A stretch of 64,000 nucleotides of DNA from Tuctoria greenei (GCA_036927565.1 JAYESD010000003.1:79281311-79345310), one strand, 5' to 3'. Positions 31,225-43,421 are shown, counted from the stretch's first letter. Notes: generated by a model from the letters alone, not told the origin. Program-made: numbers and translations.

Positions 31225-32159
31225 AATGCATTGGCAACACTACTTAAAATCCGAACATTCGCTTATTCACATGAAAAGTTTTGAAAACAATTTCTCCCCC
31301 TTTTTGAAAATCAAATGAGATAGAAATAAATTTCTCCCCCTATACATATTTCTCCCCCTTGCATACTTCTCCCCCTTTGACAATATATTCAGCAAGGTAC
31401 AAAAGAGAAATTTCAATTTGTTATGAGCACATTATAACATATACATATAAAACAAAACTCATCCAAGTCATACTATCAAGTAACTTACACTATCACAACA
31501 ATGAGATACATAAAGTATTGTAAGTCATGCTAGAGATCAAATGTAATTTTCAATTTAAGCAAGTCATGATCTCACAAGCTTAACTATTTCAATACCTGAA
31601 AGCATGACACTTGTTTTGCTGCAATTTTGTTTTCTTTTAAGCACAAATTTTGATCATATGAAATTTGCAAGAGATTATATGCACATATGCCTTATTCTAA
31701 CCAACCAAGCCAAGCCTATGTCATTTGACAATCAGAAGCTTAAGGACATGGTTTTAGTCATACACAACTTCTTCCAAGTTCATATCTAAGCGCAATGATA
31801 AGCCATCTCAAAAGAAGAAGTGTGATGCATGCATATTCTCTTGATCTTTTCTCATTTTTTCATTTGAACATAAAAATTCAACATGTGGATAGTTGATTGA
31901 TTAATTTTTCATTAGTAAAAGCACTTGTGAGCATGCAACAAGTTCAAAACAGCAAGAAAGTTCAATCATGGCCAGTTTTAGTATAAGTAATTATTCCAAT
32001 TAGTCATGGCAAAAACTACAAAATGTATAACAGGAGTAATGTAGTAAGAACTTTCAGCATGTAAAAGGAATTACAAAGTCATATATGTATGAAATACTAC
32101 GCTCATATTATTTTAAATTCAGATTCACACATAAACCTCCCAAGTTTCAAAACTCCCCC
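31225..32159 (-). other. 3' untranslated region of copia(-)
   Basis: No ORF over 935 bp. Four copies of TTCTCCCCC (sense GGGGGAGAA) stand at 31291, 31331, 31350 and 31367. The rest is AT-rich and colinear with 61185-62099 of the plus-strand copia. Confidence 0.65.
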
Positions 32160-32935
32160 TCAATTTAAGCCATGAGGATGCATAACCCCTATTTCACTAC
32201 GAATGTAACAAAAACGAGTGAAATCCAAAGGTTTTGTGAAAATGTCAGCCAATTGTTGTTCGGTATCTACATGGTGAAGCACAGTGTTTCCTTTTTCAAC
32301 ATTATCACGAAGAAAGTCATACATAATATCAATGTGCTTAGTTCTAGAATGTTGCATGGGTTTTTAGCAATGCAAATGGCACTAGCGTTATCACAAAATA
32401 GTGGAACACTATCTAGATCAACCCCATAGTCCTTAAGTGTTTGAATAATCCAAAGAATTTGTGAGCAAGCACTAGCAGCAGCTACATATTTAGATTCAGC
32501 TGTGGATTGTGCAACTGAGTATTGTTTTCTAGAGGACCAAGCAACAAGTGAATTACCAAGAAAATGACAGGAACCGGAAGTACTTTTCCTATCAATCCTG
32601 ACAATTCTTTCAATGGCTTGATGATGTGAAGCACGTGGGGAAGCTTGAAACCATGCACAAAGACATATGCTAAATTGTATGTCCGGTCTTGATGTTGTGA
32701 GGTACAAAATTGATCTGATCATGCTTCTATATTCCTTTTTATCCACGGGTTCACCATCTTCATCAAGTTCAAGTGTTGATGTTGTTCCCATTGGTGTCCA
32801 AAGAGGCTTGTTTTTGTCCATGTTGAAGGGCTTGAGAAGTTCCCTTGTATACTTCGTTTGATGCACAAAAGTACCTTCCTCGGTTTGCTTGATTTGCCGC
32901 CCAAAAATGTAAGTGAGTTCACCCATTATACTCAT
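32160..32935 (-). pseudogene. copia(-) RT end and RNase H, with internal deletion
   Basis: It opens MSIMGELTYIFGRQIKQTEE and continues TKYTRELLKPFNMDK, the RT connection. RNase H carries SRKQYSVAQSTAESKYVA and DSVPLFCDNASAICIAKNP. A frameshift near 32340 leads to TKHIDIMYDFLRDNVEKG and LADIFTKPLD in the frame 32357-32160. Compared with the plus-strand copy, about 33 residues are missing between RIVR and IDRKS. They include the segment with the first catalytic Asp (DADFAG). RNase H is therefore inactive. Confidence 0.88.
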
Positions 32936-33239
32936 TTCAAATTCTTAACTCATCATTGCTGAAAACTTGGACACAAGATCATGAGAAGCACAACCAAAGA
33001 TAATATCATCCACATACACTTGAACGAATAATGAGTCATTGCCATGCTTAAGCACAAAAGGAGTTTTATCAACCTTGCCCATGATAAACCCCTTTTCAAG
33101 TAACAACGTTTTTAACCTATCATACCATGCTCTAGGGGCTTGTTTGAGACCGTACAAGGCTTTGGACAGTTTGTAAACATGATTAGGAAAACCTGGATTT
33201 TCAAAACCTGGTGGTTGCTGGTTGCTTGACACAAACCTC

Positions 33240-33302
<63 letters not shown>

Positions 33303-33560
33303 ATTAAGAAAAGCACTTTTAACATTCATTTGATATAACTTGAAACCGTTAGATGCAGCAAAAGCTAACAAAATTCTTATGGCTTCTAATCTAGCAACAG
33401 GAGCAAAAGTTTCATCAAAATCTAGACCTTCAATTTATGTGAAACCTTGAGCTACCAATCTAGCCTTATTCCTAATCACAACCCCATCCTCACTTTGTTT
33501 ATTTTTAAACACCCATTTAGTTCCAATTAAAGTGTGATCTTGAGGTGGAGGTACAAGTTT
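32936..33560 (-). pseudogene. copia(-) reverse transcriptase
   Basis: The N-terminal half reads GLDFDETFAPVARLEAIRIL and KSAFLNG in one frame. After an (AT)n tract the frame changes to PPGFENPGFPNHVYKLSKAL, YGLKQAPRAWYDRL and an intact YVDD box (QVYVDDIIFG). Where the plus-strand copy has GYIDEEVYVKQ, this copy has the (AT)n expansion and a garbled segment. A stop also precedes GLDFDE (about 33440). Confidence 0.88.
33244..33300. repeat. (AT)28 microsatellite in copia RT
   Basis: 57 bp of pure AT/TA dinucleotides. It replaces a short CTACATAGAT-like stretch found in the plus-strand copy at about 60010-60020. Confidence 0.95.
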
Positions 33561-34680
33561 TCAAACATTATTTCTTTTAAAATTTTTTAACTCTTCTTGC
33601 ATGGCAATAACACAAGATTCATTAGTGAGTGCGTGTGACATATCTTTGAGTTCAAAAGAAGCAACAAAAGCAGAATGAGCATGAGGATTGGGGTCAGAAA
33701 ACCTGGATCTTGTAACTCGTTCATGCAAGCTTCCAATTATCTGTTGCGGGGGATGATTCTTGTAAATCCGTAGGGGAACAGATGTCTCACAAGCTTCTTC
33801 TTCATGAGGTTCATCGCAGATTGATGAGCCTGTGGCTTGTGGACGATCAGGACTAGCACAGATGGTAGTCGAAGCTTGTTCAAAGTTCGGAGCTGGACAC
33901 GTGTCAGCTTCAGAACTATCAAGCAATATCACCGACTCTTCTTCTTCGAAAATACCATCCCCCTGAGGATATGGATTCGGACCTGCAATGTTTGAGCTAG
34001 TACCTGGGCTAGCTTCATCAAAAGACACCTCATAAGTCTCCACAATTTTGTTAGTGTCAAGTAAAAGCACACGGTAGCCTCTAGTATGAGATGGATAACC
34101 AAGAAACATGCCATCAATGGATCTAGGTTCAAATTTATCAATATTACCATGTTTCATAACAAAGCATTTGCAACCAAAGACCCGAAAAGTGTGTAACACT
34201 AGGCCTATGTCCAAACTGGAGCTCATATGGTGTTTTACCTAGCTTAGCGCGCAGGAAAACACGATTTACGACATAACAAGTGATTGCAATCGCATCAGCC
34301 AAAAACTTCCTAGGAGTTTGATATTCATCAAGCATAGTCCTAGTCATCTCAACTAAGGTTATGTTCTTTCTTTCTACAACACCATTTTGTTGAGGTACAT
34401 ATGGTGAAGAAAATTAATGATCTATTCCACTTTCAGAGCAAAAGTGATCAAAAGATTGATTTTTAAATTTAGTTCCTTTATCACTTCTAATTGCTTTTAA
34501 AGATCCTGGGTGATCAATTGATAATCTAAGAAATAAAGTTATAAGTTCATTCTTTGTTGTCATAAAGTAAACCCAAGAGTATCTAGAATAATCATCAACA
34601 ATCACAAGAACATACCATTTACCTCCGAAGGATTGAACACGTGAAGGTCCTACGGTGTCAAGGTGCAAAAGTTGACCCGA
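33561..34680 (-). pseudogene. copia(-) integrase
   Basis: The catalytic core begins LDTVGPSRVQSFGGKWYVLV (34668 onward) with the first Asp and a second in AIRSDKGTKF. After a stop at 34414 comes YVPQQNGV-like sequence near 34385, then MTRTMLDEYQTPRKF, ACYVVNRVFLR and TPYEL. The C-terminal frame 34226-33561 holds FRVFGCKCFV, DGMFLGYPSHTRGYRV and VETYEVSFDE, the usual copia integrase end. Stops and two frame changes break it. Confidence 0.88.
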
Positions 34681-35521
34681 TTAAGTTGTCATGATCATTG
34701 TGAGAGGAGTATGTGAACCTGCAACCATCTTAGCATGTCTACAAGAAGAGCACACAATTTCTTTGTCCCTTTTCAGCTTAGGCAGCCCACGTATGCGATC
34801 AAGAGCACTAACACGCGTGAGATGATCAAAGCCTACGTGACCAAGTCTACGATGCCAAAAATATAAGTCTTTGGAATCATTAGCAACTAGACACCTATGC
34901 TTAGAAGAAGACATATCAAAATCAGCTTTAAAAACTCTTCCAAATCGAGACATGTTAAAAATAAGCTCACTATTTGAATCTACAGCTTTGCAGCAATTTT
35001 TATAGAAAATAATTTCCAAATTTTCATCTAGCAATTGTGAAACAGAAAACAAGTTGTATTCCAAATTTTTGACAAGTTCCACATCTTTCAAAGTGTAGTG
35101 ATCATTTACCATAACTGAACCCTTAGCAATTATAGGAGTTGAAGAATTTTTGGCAAAAGTAACATTCTCTATGCATGACACAAAAGAGAGGGAGGAGAAC
35201 CATTCTTTGTTACCGGTCATGTGGCGTGAGCAACCTGAATCCACAATCCAAATGTTCTCCTTCCTCAAACGTGTAACCTACATAGTAGAACAATACATTG
35301 ATTGCTCAATGCTAGGGTTAGTCAAAAGGCATTTAGGAATCCAGTACTGAGTCACATGACGTGCAGTAGGAAAAACACGCAAAAGATGAGATAAAACAGC
35401 AGGTTTAAGAGTCAAAGTTTGAGATTTTTCGTTCTTAACTACTGACTTATAAGGTGTTACTTGTATAGCACAAAAATCAGTAGCTCCGGAGGCAAAAACA
35501 GAAGGTCCGAAGGTAAAATTT
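34681..35521 (-). pseudogene. copia(-) protease and GAG-pre-integrase
   Basis: The frame 35268-34681 begins MRKENIWIVDSGCSRHMTGN, where DSG is the aspartic protease active site. It continues with LLDENLEI and then the integrase zinc finger: HRRLGHVGFDHL followed by CSSCRHAK. The upstream frame to 35521 is open apart from a stop near 35280 and continues across the nested solo LTR to gag. The protease would cut the polyprotein. Confidence 0.88.
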
Positions 35522-35604
35522 TGTGATACCTATGTATGCTGAATACATTGTCTTTGACGTTAAAAGTTTTGAATACTACCCAAACACCTTTTTAACAAGG
35601 TCCG

Positions 35605-35815
35605 ACTTTAGGTCCGAGCTCCTGTAAGCTCCGGCGCTGGGTCTGACTAGATTTGGTTAGCTCCGACGCTAGGTCCGACTAGCTTTGGTTAGCTCCAGCG
35701 CTAGGTCCGACTAACTTTGGTAAGTTTCGGTGCTAGGTCCGACAAGCTTTGGTAAGTTCCGGCGCTAGGTCTTGCTAGCTTTGGTAAGCTCCAGTTCAAG
35801 GTCTGGTTAAATTTG
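35605..35815. repeat. 37-bp minisatellite in copia LTR
   Basis: About five units of type TTAGCTCCGGCGCTAGGTCC followed by GACTAGCTTTGG. Matching arrays stand at 30484-30680 and 40624-40830 in reverse. Confidence 0.8.
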
Positions 35816-36602
35816 GCAAGGTTTGGAGCTTGATAGCAGTGGTTTTGCTTTTAACTTGCAATGTTTCGAACTTGCTTTTTGGATTATGGAAAGTTTGCTT
35901 AGTTTTATTTTACTATGTTTTTGGTGTGTTTTGGTGGTTATGATTGATATTTTTTGTTAAGGTTTGCAACATACTTATGTGAGGTTCTCACGTAAGATGT
36001 TGTGGTTATCAAAACTAACGAGAGTCAAGTCGAGGACTTGTGCTTGGAAGTATTGGTTGTTTACTCATGTGCAGGTGTTGCTTGAGTTCAAGATATAGCT
36101 GGTGACTGGATCCATTGAACTAGTATTAGGTAGAAGATGAGGTTCAACAACCAAGATCGGGAGGAATTGTGGTTGAGTTGATCAAGAGGTCATGCAGCAT
36201 GTTTTGGATCAAGAACATTGCATATGAAGATATCGTGAACGTCGTTGGGAGATGTTTGCAAGTGTGCATGGACATAGCTACATGGTTCCGAGGCGTGATG
36301 AAGAGATGTGGACATAAAAAATTGGTCAGAAAGGTCCAATTGACTAGGTTATGGACTCAGGTTGCGGCTGAGTCGTGTTTGACTCAGATATGGAAAGTTT
36401 TGAGTTGGTTATGATAGAATTTTGTGTGGGTCACGAATTTGAGTTGTTTTAGAAATGTGGGTTACGTTCCTAAGGTGTTTGGAAGTCTTAAGATTGCTTC
36501 TATTTGCGTATAGAAGAGTCTTGAGCGGTTATGGAAAGTTTCGATTCGTGAATTGAGTAGGATTAGAGTCCTAGTTAGGTTTGGGTTGACCTAAGGACTG
36601 GT

Positions 36603-36610
36603 TATATAAG
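36603..36610 (+). promoter_or_regulatory. TATA box in nested copia solo LTR
   Basis: TATATAAG, followed by CAAGGGAGG as in the LTR at 63124. Confidence 0.6.
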
Positions 36611-37212
36611 CAAGGGAGGCCAGAGCTCGTGGTGCACGACTTTGGAGCTATTTCTTGTAAGTTTTGATCAACAAAATTTGTAGTATAAAGGAGCTTTTGT
36701 ACCTTGTTCTTCCGACTTGTTTTTGTCAAGTCTTTCTCGTCGAATTTCTGCACAGCACTATCTTTCTTTGGTGATTTTATCATAACTCGAGTTTTACAGA
36801 CCTGATTGACGTGATTCTTTTTGGGTTGTCTTCACAACTTAATTTTCTATCATCTGTGAAAACTTAACGGTCATTGGATTTTTGGTTTTGGATCTACACG
36901 AGTTTATTTGCAGTATTCCAGAACTGTTTTTCTTGGGTAAGACAGATTGACCTTAGTTCGATCTTTCGATCATAACTTGAGTTTCTCTCAATGGATTTTC
37001 ATGATTCTTGTTGTGACATCTTCGTGACTTGATTCTCTACAATTTATACTAGTTTTATCACAGTTGAACACGTTTATATTAGTCGCACATAGGATTTCTT
37101 TAACAGATCAATTTTCTACCGAGGGATGTTTCGTTGCATCCGTTGAAAAGTTTTAATCTACCATTCAACCCCCCCCCTCTTGGTAGCTTTCCATGTGCTC
37201 TTAGATCCTACA

Positions 37213-39262
37213 ACTTTTAATGTTTTTGACTCATAACAGCAGGTTGCATGTTCCTGACATTCGGTTTAGTATGTGCAGCAAATTTTGCATGAGAGTTATA
37301 AGATATATCTTGCATTGTTTCCTTTTTATGTTGTTTAGCTAGTCTATAACAAAAATATATGACATGAACATCTATACCACAATAGGTACGATGATATTTA
37401 ACTTTGTGTTCATGTCTAGATGAGCATGTTTTTGAACCCGAACGTGAAAACACTCCTGCAGGTTTAAAAACCACCTCTTTTGGTTTAGGAACTATTTTAA
37501 TCAAACCACTTCCTAATGACTTTACAATTTTAGGTGGATGTGCTTTAGCATGAGCATGGGAATCAAAACCTAAACCAGTTTTATCATTACAACATTTTGA
37601 TGAATTCAGCAGCAAGTTTAGATTTTTGTTCCCAACACAAAACTACTCTAGTGTCCTATTCATGTCATCAAGTTTCTTAGACAATTCTAGGCAGTTTTCA
37701 CATGAATTTTTTCCTTTTAATTTTCAATTAGAACAATATTTAACTTCATAAGCACGTAAAGCATTGTTCAAAATTGAAATTTCATTCATAGCATCTTTTA
37801 GTTTCTTTTCAAGATGATTGCAGGTAGAACAACGCAAATCAATTGTAGAACAAGAAGCATCTTTTAAGTTTCTACCATTAAGTGCAGCAAGCTTTTTGTT
37901 CTTTTCAATCTATAACTCAAGTTTATCAAGAGTGGAGGAGTGTGCACTTCTTAAGGAGGACAATTGTTCATATATTAAATCACATGAGGAACAAGAATCA
38001 TCACTAGGAATCAAGGTTTTCAGACGATTAATTTCATATTCTAGTGACTCGATTTTAACAGCATTGTCCCTAAGTTTGTTGTCCTTTTTCTTAACAATAA
38101 CAGTAACACGGGAAATAGCATCACACATTTCATCACAAGTAGGACATACATCTTCATTGTCATTGGTGTGTTTTGTATCCTCCATACTTGATCTTGATTC
38201 GCCCGCCATGAAGCACAAGTTTGCCAGATCATCTTCATCACTTCCAATGTCTACATCACTTGAGCCAAGTTTTTGAAGTGTGGTGATGAAACTATTTATC
38301 AGTTTGCATCCTGTAAAACTCTTCTTCTTGTTGTTGATGTCGCCAGAAGGGGACTTAACTTTATTCTGCTTTTCATCATGAGTAGAAGGACCTGAAAGGT
38401 TAGGGCAATATGTACGAAAGTGTCCTGTCTTACCATATTCAAAGCATCGTTGAGGTCCGGAGCTCCCTCTCCTTCTAGTTCTCACATTTTGCAATGCTTT
38501 TGAGAACCGAGTAGAGATGAGTGCTAGCTCCTCTTCTGGAAATTCTTCAATCTGTTCCAGGGTTAGTGAAGATAGCAAAGCGAATGTATTGCTATATGAA
38601 GATTGGATAGATCTAGGCATATCACGTTGAGAAACAAATGCAAGAGACTTGTTGGGGTTCTTACGTGAGATTATGTCAATTTCATGAGTTTTTAATTTAG
38701 AATATAGCACATCTAACGTCAGCGTACTCATGACAGTAGACTCACGAATAGATGTGACTTTCATCTCCCAAATTGACATGTCTAATGCACTTAGTAATTG
38801 CCTAGCATTTTTATCATCCAAAAAATTAACATTGACACTACGCAAGTTGCTGACAGTTTTATTAAAGCAAGCAAAGAGGTCATCAATGGACTCACCGGGT
38901 TGCATCTCAAAATGCATGTATTCTTTCTTAAACATATCCTGTCTTACCTCCTTGATCGTGTTGGATCCTTCGTGGTAGTCACAAATTGCTCTCCACACAT
39001 TGTATGCCGACCGGAGGTGTGCAACACGGTCGAAGTCGCTCTTAGTTAATCCTTGGATTATCAAGTTGCGGGCTTTGTTGTTGTTGTCGACATCTCTTAA
39101 GTTTGTAGCCTTGACTTGATTGTTCGGTGGCACGTCATAAGGCTTGTACACCTTTTCCCATATTGCGAAGCCTTGTGCCTAGATGAAAGCTTCCATACGT
39201 GCTTTCCAAACCTGAAAATCAATACCACTAAAAACACAAGGTTTTGCGGAATATTTCTCCAT
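37213..39262 (-). pseudogene. copia(-) gag
   Basis: The start is the Met at 39262 (MEKYSAKPCVFSGIDF); a TAG at 39179-39181 (codon 28) interrupts it. The long frame 39151-37910 shows the UBN2-type gag core (LIIQGLTKSDFDRVAHLRSA, then FKKEYMHFEMQPGESIDDLF). It also has a zinc knuckle, CFEYGKTGHFRTYC, with Tyr in place of the second Cys, and a coiled-coil region (DKLRDNAVKIESLEYEINRL). Beyond a TAG at 37910 it stays partly open to 37217, with a second degenerate knuckle (TYCGIDVHVIYFC). It would form the particle and bind RNA. Confidence 0.88.
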
Positions 39263-39311
39263 GATGATTAGTCAAAAACACATGAAAATCAGAAAGGTTA
39301 GAGCACTGTAG

Positions 39312-39325
39312 CTCTGATACTAATT
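39312..39325 (-). other. Primer-binding site of copia(-)
   Basis: Sense TAGTATCAGAGC, one base from the TGGTATCAGAGC complement of initiator tRNA-Met, directly at the LTR. Confidence 0.85.
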
Positions 39326-40914
39326 GTAGGATCGAATAGCACATGTAAAGCTACCAGAGGGGGGTGAATGGTAGATTAAAACTTTTCAGCGGAAGTAACG
39401 AATTGTAGAGAATCAAGTCACGAATACATCACAACTAGAATCACAAAAATACGTTGAGAGAAACCCAAGTTACGATCAAAAGATCGAACAAAGGTCAATC
39501 TGTCCTACCTGAGAAAAACAGTTCTGGAACACTGCAAAGAAACTCGTGTAGATCAGAAAACACAAATCCAATGACTGTGAAATTTTCAAAGATGACAGAA
39601 AATTAAGTTGTGAAGACAACCCAAGAAGAATCACGTCAATCATATTTGTAAAACTAAAGTTATAATAAAACCACCGAAGCAAGGTAGTGCTGTGCAGAAA
39701 CTCGACGAGAAAGACTTGAAGAAAACAAGTCGGACGAACAAGGCACAAAAGCTTCTTTAGACTATGAATTTTATTGATCAAAACTTACAAGGAACAGACC
39801 CAAAGTCGTGTACCACGAGTTCTCGCCTCCCTTGCTTATATAACCACCCCTTAGGCCAACCCAAACTTAACTAGGACTCTAATCCTACTCAATTCACGAA
39901 TCGAAACTTTCCATAACTGATCAAGACTCTTCTATACACAGATAAAAGCAATCTTAAGACTTTCAAACACCTTAGGAACGTATCCCATTCCTAAAACAAC
40001 TCAAATTCGTGACCCACATGAAATCCTATCATAACCAACTCAAAACTTTCCATATTTGAGTCAAACATGACTTAGCCGCAGCCTAAGTCCATAACCTAGT
40101 CGGTTGGACCTTTCCGACCAACTTTTACGTCCACATCTCTTCATCACGCCTCGGAACCATGTATCCACGTCCATGCACTCCTTGCACATGTGCAAACATC
40201 TTCCAATGACTTCCACAATAACTTCATATGCATTGTTGTTGATTCATGCATGTTGCACAACCTCTCGATCAACTCAACCACAATTCCTCCCGAACTTGGT
40301 TGTTGAACCTCATCTTCTCCCTAATACTAGTTCAATGGATCCCGTCACCAGCCATGTCTTGAACTCAAGCAACACCTTCGCATGAACAAACAACCAATAC
40401 TTTCGAGCACAAGTCCTCGACTTGACTCTCGTTAGTTCCGATAACCACAACACCTTACGTGAGCACCTCACATAAGCATGTTGCAAACCATAGTAAATTG
40501 ATAACAGCAATAACCACCAAAACACACCAAAAACTTAGTAAAAGATTACTAAGCAAACTTTCCATCTATGTAAAGCAAGTACGAATCATTGCAAGTTAAA
40601 AGCAGAACCACTGCGATCAAGCTCTGAACCTTGCCAAAGCTAACCGGACCTTGAACCGGAGCTTACCAAGACTAACGGGATCTAGCACCGGAGCTAACGA
40701 AAGCTAGTTAGACCTAGACAAAGAAGTCATACCTAGCCAAAGCAAGTTGGACCTTACGTCGGACTTTGTTGGAGCTACCCAAAACAAGTCGAACCTATCG
40801 TCGGACCTTGCTGGAGCTCGGACCTAGAGTCGAACCTTGATGATAAAGGTGTTTTGGCAGTATTCAAAACTTTTATCGCCATACCCAATGTATTCAGCAC
40901 ACATAGGTCTCACA
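39326..40914 (-). repeat. 5' LTR of copia(-)
   Basis: 1589 bp from TGTAGGATCG to GTCTCACA on the plus strand, followed by the ATATT target copy. TATA box at 39835; minisatellite at 40624-40830. Confidence 0.92.
39835..39842 (-). promoter_or_regulatory. TATA box of copia(-) 5' LTR
   Basis: Sense TATATAAG, about 1070 bp from the sense start of the LTR. Confidence 0.6.
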
Positions 40915-41344
40915 ATATTACTCTTACAAACTTCCCCTCTATGATAGAGAGGAATGGTTAGCTCCCGAAACTTGTCCAAATGAATTCTCGGGTTAGGTAA
41001 CCGAATCTTCATTTGTACGTACAGGAAAAAACAAAATCAAAGATGCATTGGATCCAATTTCAAGTGTATCCATGAACAATGTATGATTCATTGATAGGAG
41101 GGGGCTTTATGGATAAATCGATGTGCACATTTTCTAAAGCTCCTACTGCATGTTGTATAAATACACTATATGGATCCCTTCATCTTGTAAAATTTCTAAC
41201 CGTCATAGTTTTTTTACAAGAGCAAATATTTATCATTTGGATCATGGAAAACAAGATTCTCAATTTTATCCTCCTGAACATTTTTTATTTCTTGCCTTGG
41301 AATTTGAAATTTAGTGATCTATGAATGAATGAGTTTCAAATCAA
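40915..41344 (-). pseudogene. Athila ORF-1 remnant in element B (copy 2 of the flank)
   Basis: The first 304 bp match 30773-31080. The minus frame gives MKIRLPNPRIHLDKFRELTI. Further right, TCTAACCGTCATAG and ATCATGGAAAACAAGATT line up with the ORF-1 regions at 47780-47880 and 52640-52730. It carries the right ATATT copy. It is heavily decayed. Confidence 0.65.
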
Positions 41345-43421
41345 AATTATGGACATCACTATTCCTAGGTTGCTATATACCAATTCAACCATTAAATTAT
41401 TCCATAAGCATTACCTAGGTGGAAAATGTGTAAGTTAATTTTAGCAATGCTTATGAAATTCTAGGTACTTGTTTAAATTATTCCCAAGTAAGGTGACATT
41501 CCTTTTTGAAGAATCAAAAAGAGTAATGCCAGAACTTACTCTCGTGAGGATGCATAAGAATTGAATGATGAGAAGGTGTTAACCTTCCTTACTAATGTAA
41601 GCAAAAATCATTCAATCCTAATGTAATTCAAACGAGAAAAAATTGAACTTGTACCTCAATTGAAGAGCAATCCAGGTTGAGGGCCTTCCAACCTCTTTAC
41701 AAATTTTGTCCTGGCTGCATTAAAAATCAAGGACAAACAAAACAACTCAAAAATGGGTTATGTTAGCTAAAAATCATGTTGTACCCTTTTGTCAAATTGT
41801 TTTTCCCAACTTGAAACAACTTGCAAGTGCAATGAATATTTAAGAGTAAAATTTTTATTTTGAATTAAGAAGATGAATTCACGTGGTTACGCCCAAGGTT
41901 CATATCCAGATAAATTTATTTCCGTATTCAAAATTTTAGTTTTATGATGGTTGGAAATTTTACTTTCCAACATGCAAGTGTGAAAATTAAGACATGCTAA
42001 ATGCAAATGCAAGTTTTGATGTGAAATTCAAATATGCAATTAGGAAAACAAATACGAGATAACTACCAATTAACCTATTGGCAAGGACTCATCAAACTTT
42101 TGAAGTCCGATGAGTGGGACTTACCTCCGTCCTGTTTGGTTTGATGATTTTTGTCCAATCCTGGAATTAAAGATGTGGAAAACATCTCTTAATTGACATG
42201 TCAAATCTCCTTTGGAATGTCAGTTAGACATGTGGACCACATGATGGCCCTTAGCCTCTTCGTCATCTTGATCAAAACTTGATGTAGTGACAGCTTTTCC
42301 CTCTTGAAGATATTCCTTCGTGAGCATGGTGACGCTTGTCCTTCTTTATGGGTGTCACTTCGACCTTCTTGATATTCCTTAAGGTTGACCCATACTTTGA
42401 TCATGGATCAAAAGCTTACTTGGGCATGATGACGTGTGGACTCCACAATCAAACAAGAAACGCTTCATCCACAATGTCACTTGCCCTAGGTCGCATAGGC
42501 TTGGTCGAAGGGTAGAAATCCCAACAAGTGATTGTGGGATATCTTGGATCTTGAATGCCCTTTAAGTTTCTTGTCCTTGGCCAACAACTTCATGTAGATG
42601 TTGTCTTGATTTCTTGCTTGGCCATGGACAAGATACTTCAAGGTAGGCTACTTGAACTTAAATCCCTTGAAATCCCCATAGCCTCCTTGATTACAAGGGT
42701 GATATTGATTCCACCCTTGACCTCCATGTATTGGAGTTGTATTTGAAAAGAAGAATCCTCATGGGTCTTAGGGAAATGATTCCCCAAGTGGCCCATGTTG
42801 ACATGGATTTTCACAAATCATGTGAATATCTATGACTTGGATAATTCCAAACAATTCTCCATTGGCTTGATCTTCATGATACTTCAATGGGAGGTGTAGT
42901 TCCATAGCCAGCATGTCCACCTTGCTAAGTGGTGTGCATGCCAAGATAAGGGAACTAGAGCACTCTTCAATCCACCCCTTGAGTGGAGACCATATTCTCA
43001 TCCATGATGAATGAGAACATGACTCCTTCAGCTCCAGCATGAATGTGGTCATGGATTGGTGAGGCCAACCGTGACATGAGTGTTGGATGAAGAGCCAACT
43101 ATCCACCATGATAAAGGCAAACCAAGAAGAACTCTCGGAGCCTCCCCCAAGATTGGGGATGGATGACTTTGACTCCTACTGGAAGCTGAAATTCTTCCAC
43201 GAAAGACAATGGTGTTGCCTAGTGGACATTTGTTGAGGTACTTCTTGAATCATCTTGCAGTTGAGTACTTGCATCCTTGTTGGCCATCCCATGAAATGGG
43301 TTAGCCAACACTACCCTGTTTTCACACAAAAGGAGAAAACAAACAAGGGTAATCTTGTCTAATAACTACTAGTACCTATAGCTTAATCACAAGTGGTAGC
43401 TATCCTACACTTCCTTTGTCG
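41345..43421 (-). pseudogene. Internal region of element B with decayed gag
   Basis: Colinear in reverse with 23370-25817 of element D. The frame 43109-42768 contains DIHMICENPCQHGPLGESFP, the same altered zinc-knuckle region as in D (CENPCQHGTLGD). The 35-bp LTR block recurs at 42437-42471. The left 800 bp are AT-rich and non-coding. No RT or integrase is present. Confidence 0.65.

Larger units (their letters stand above)
35522..37212 (+). mobile_element. Nested solo LTR of the same copia family
   Basis: 1691 bp from TGTGATACCTATG to GATCCTACA, in the opposite orientation to its host copia. The flanks are AATTT (35517-35521) and ACTTT (37213-37217), a target duplication with one mismatch. 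It carries the GGTCCGAC-type minisatellite at 35605-35815 and a TATA box at 36603. Removing it restores a continuous copia polyprotein region. Confidence 0.88.
31081..40914 (-). mobile_element. Ty1/copia element copia(-), SIRE/Maximus-like
   Basis: A minus-strand element with a 5' LTR at 39326-40914, initiator-Met primer site, gag with zinc knuckle, protease, integrase, RT, RNase H and a truncated 3' LTR. The order PR-IN-RT-RH defines Ty1/copia. LTR size, a gag with a long coiled-coil tail, and repeated AGGGGGAGAA motifs before the 3' LTR recall SIRE/Maximus. No envelope-like ORF is visible. A solo LTR of the same family is nested at 35522-37212. Several stops, an (AT)n expansion in RT and a deletion in RNase H make it defective. 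Confidence 0.9.

Noticed and set aside
39476..39781. 101-codon minus-strand frame in the copia LTR
   Set aside because: It lies wholly in the LTR; matching frames in other copies are broken.
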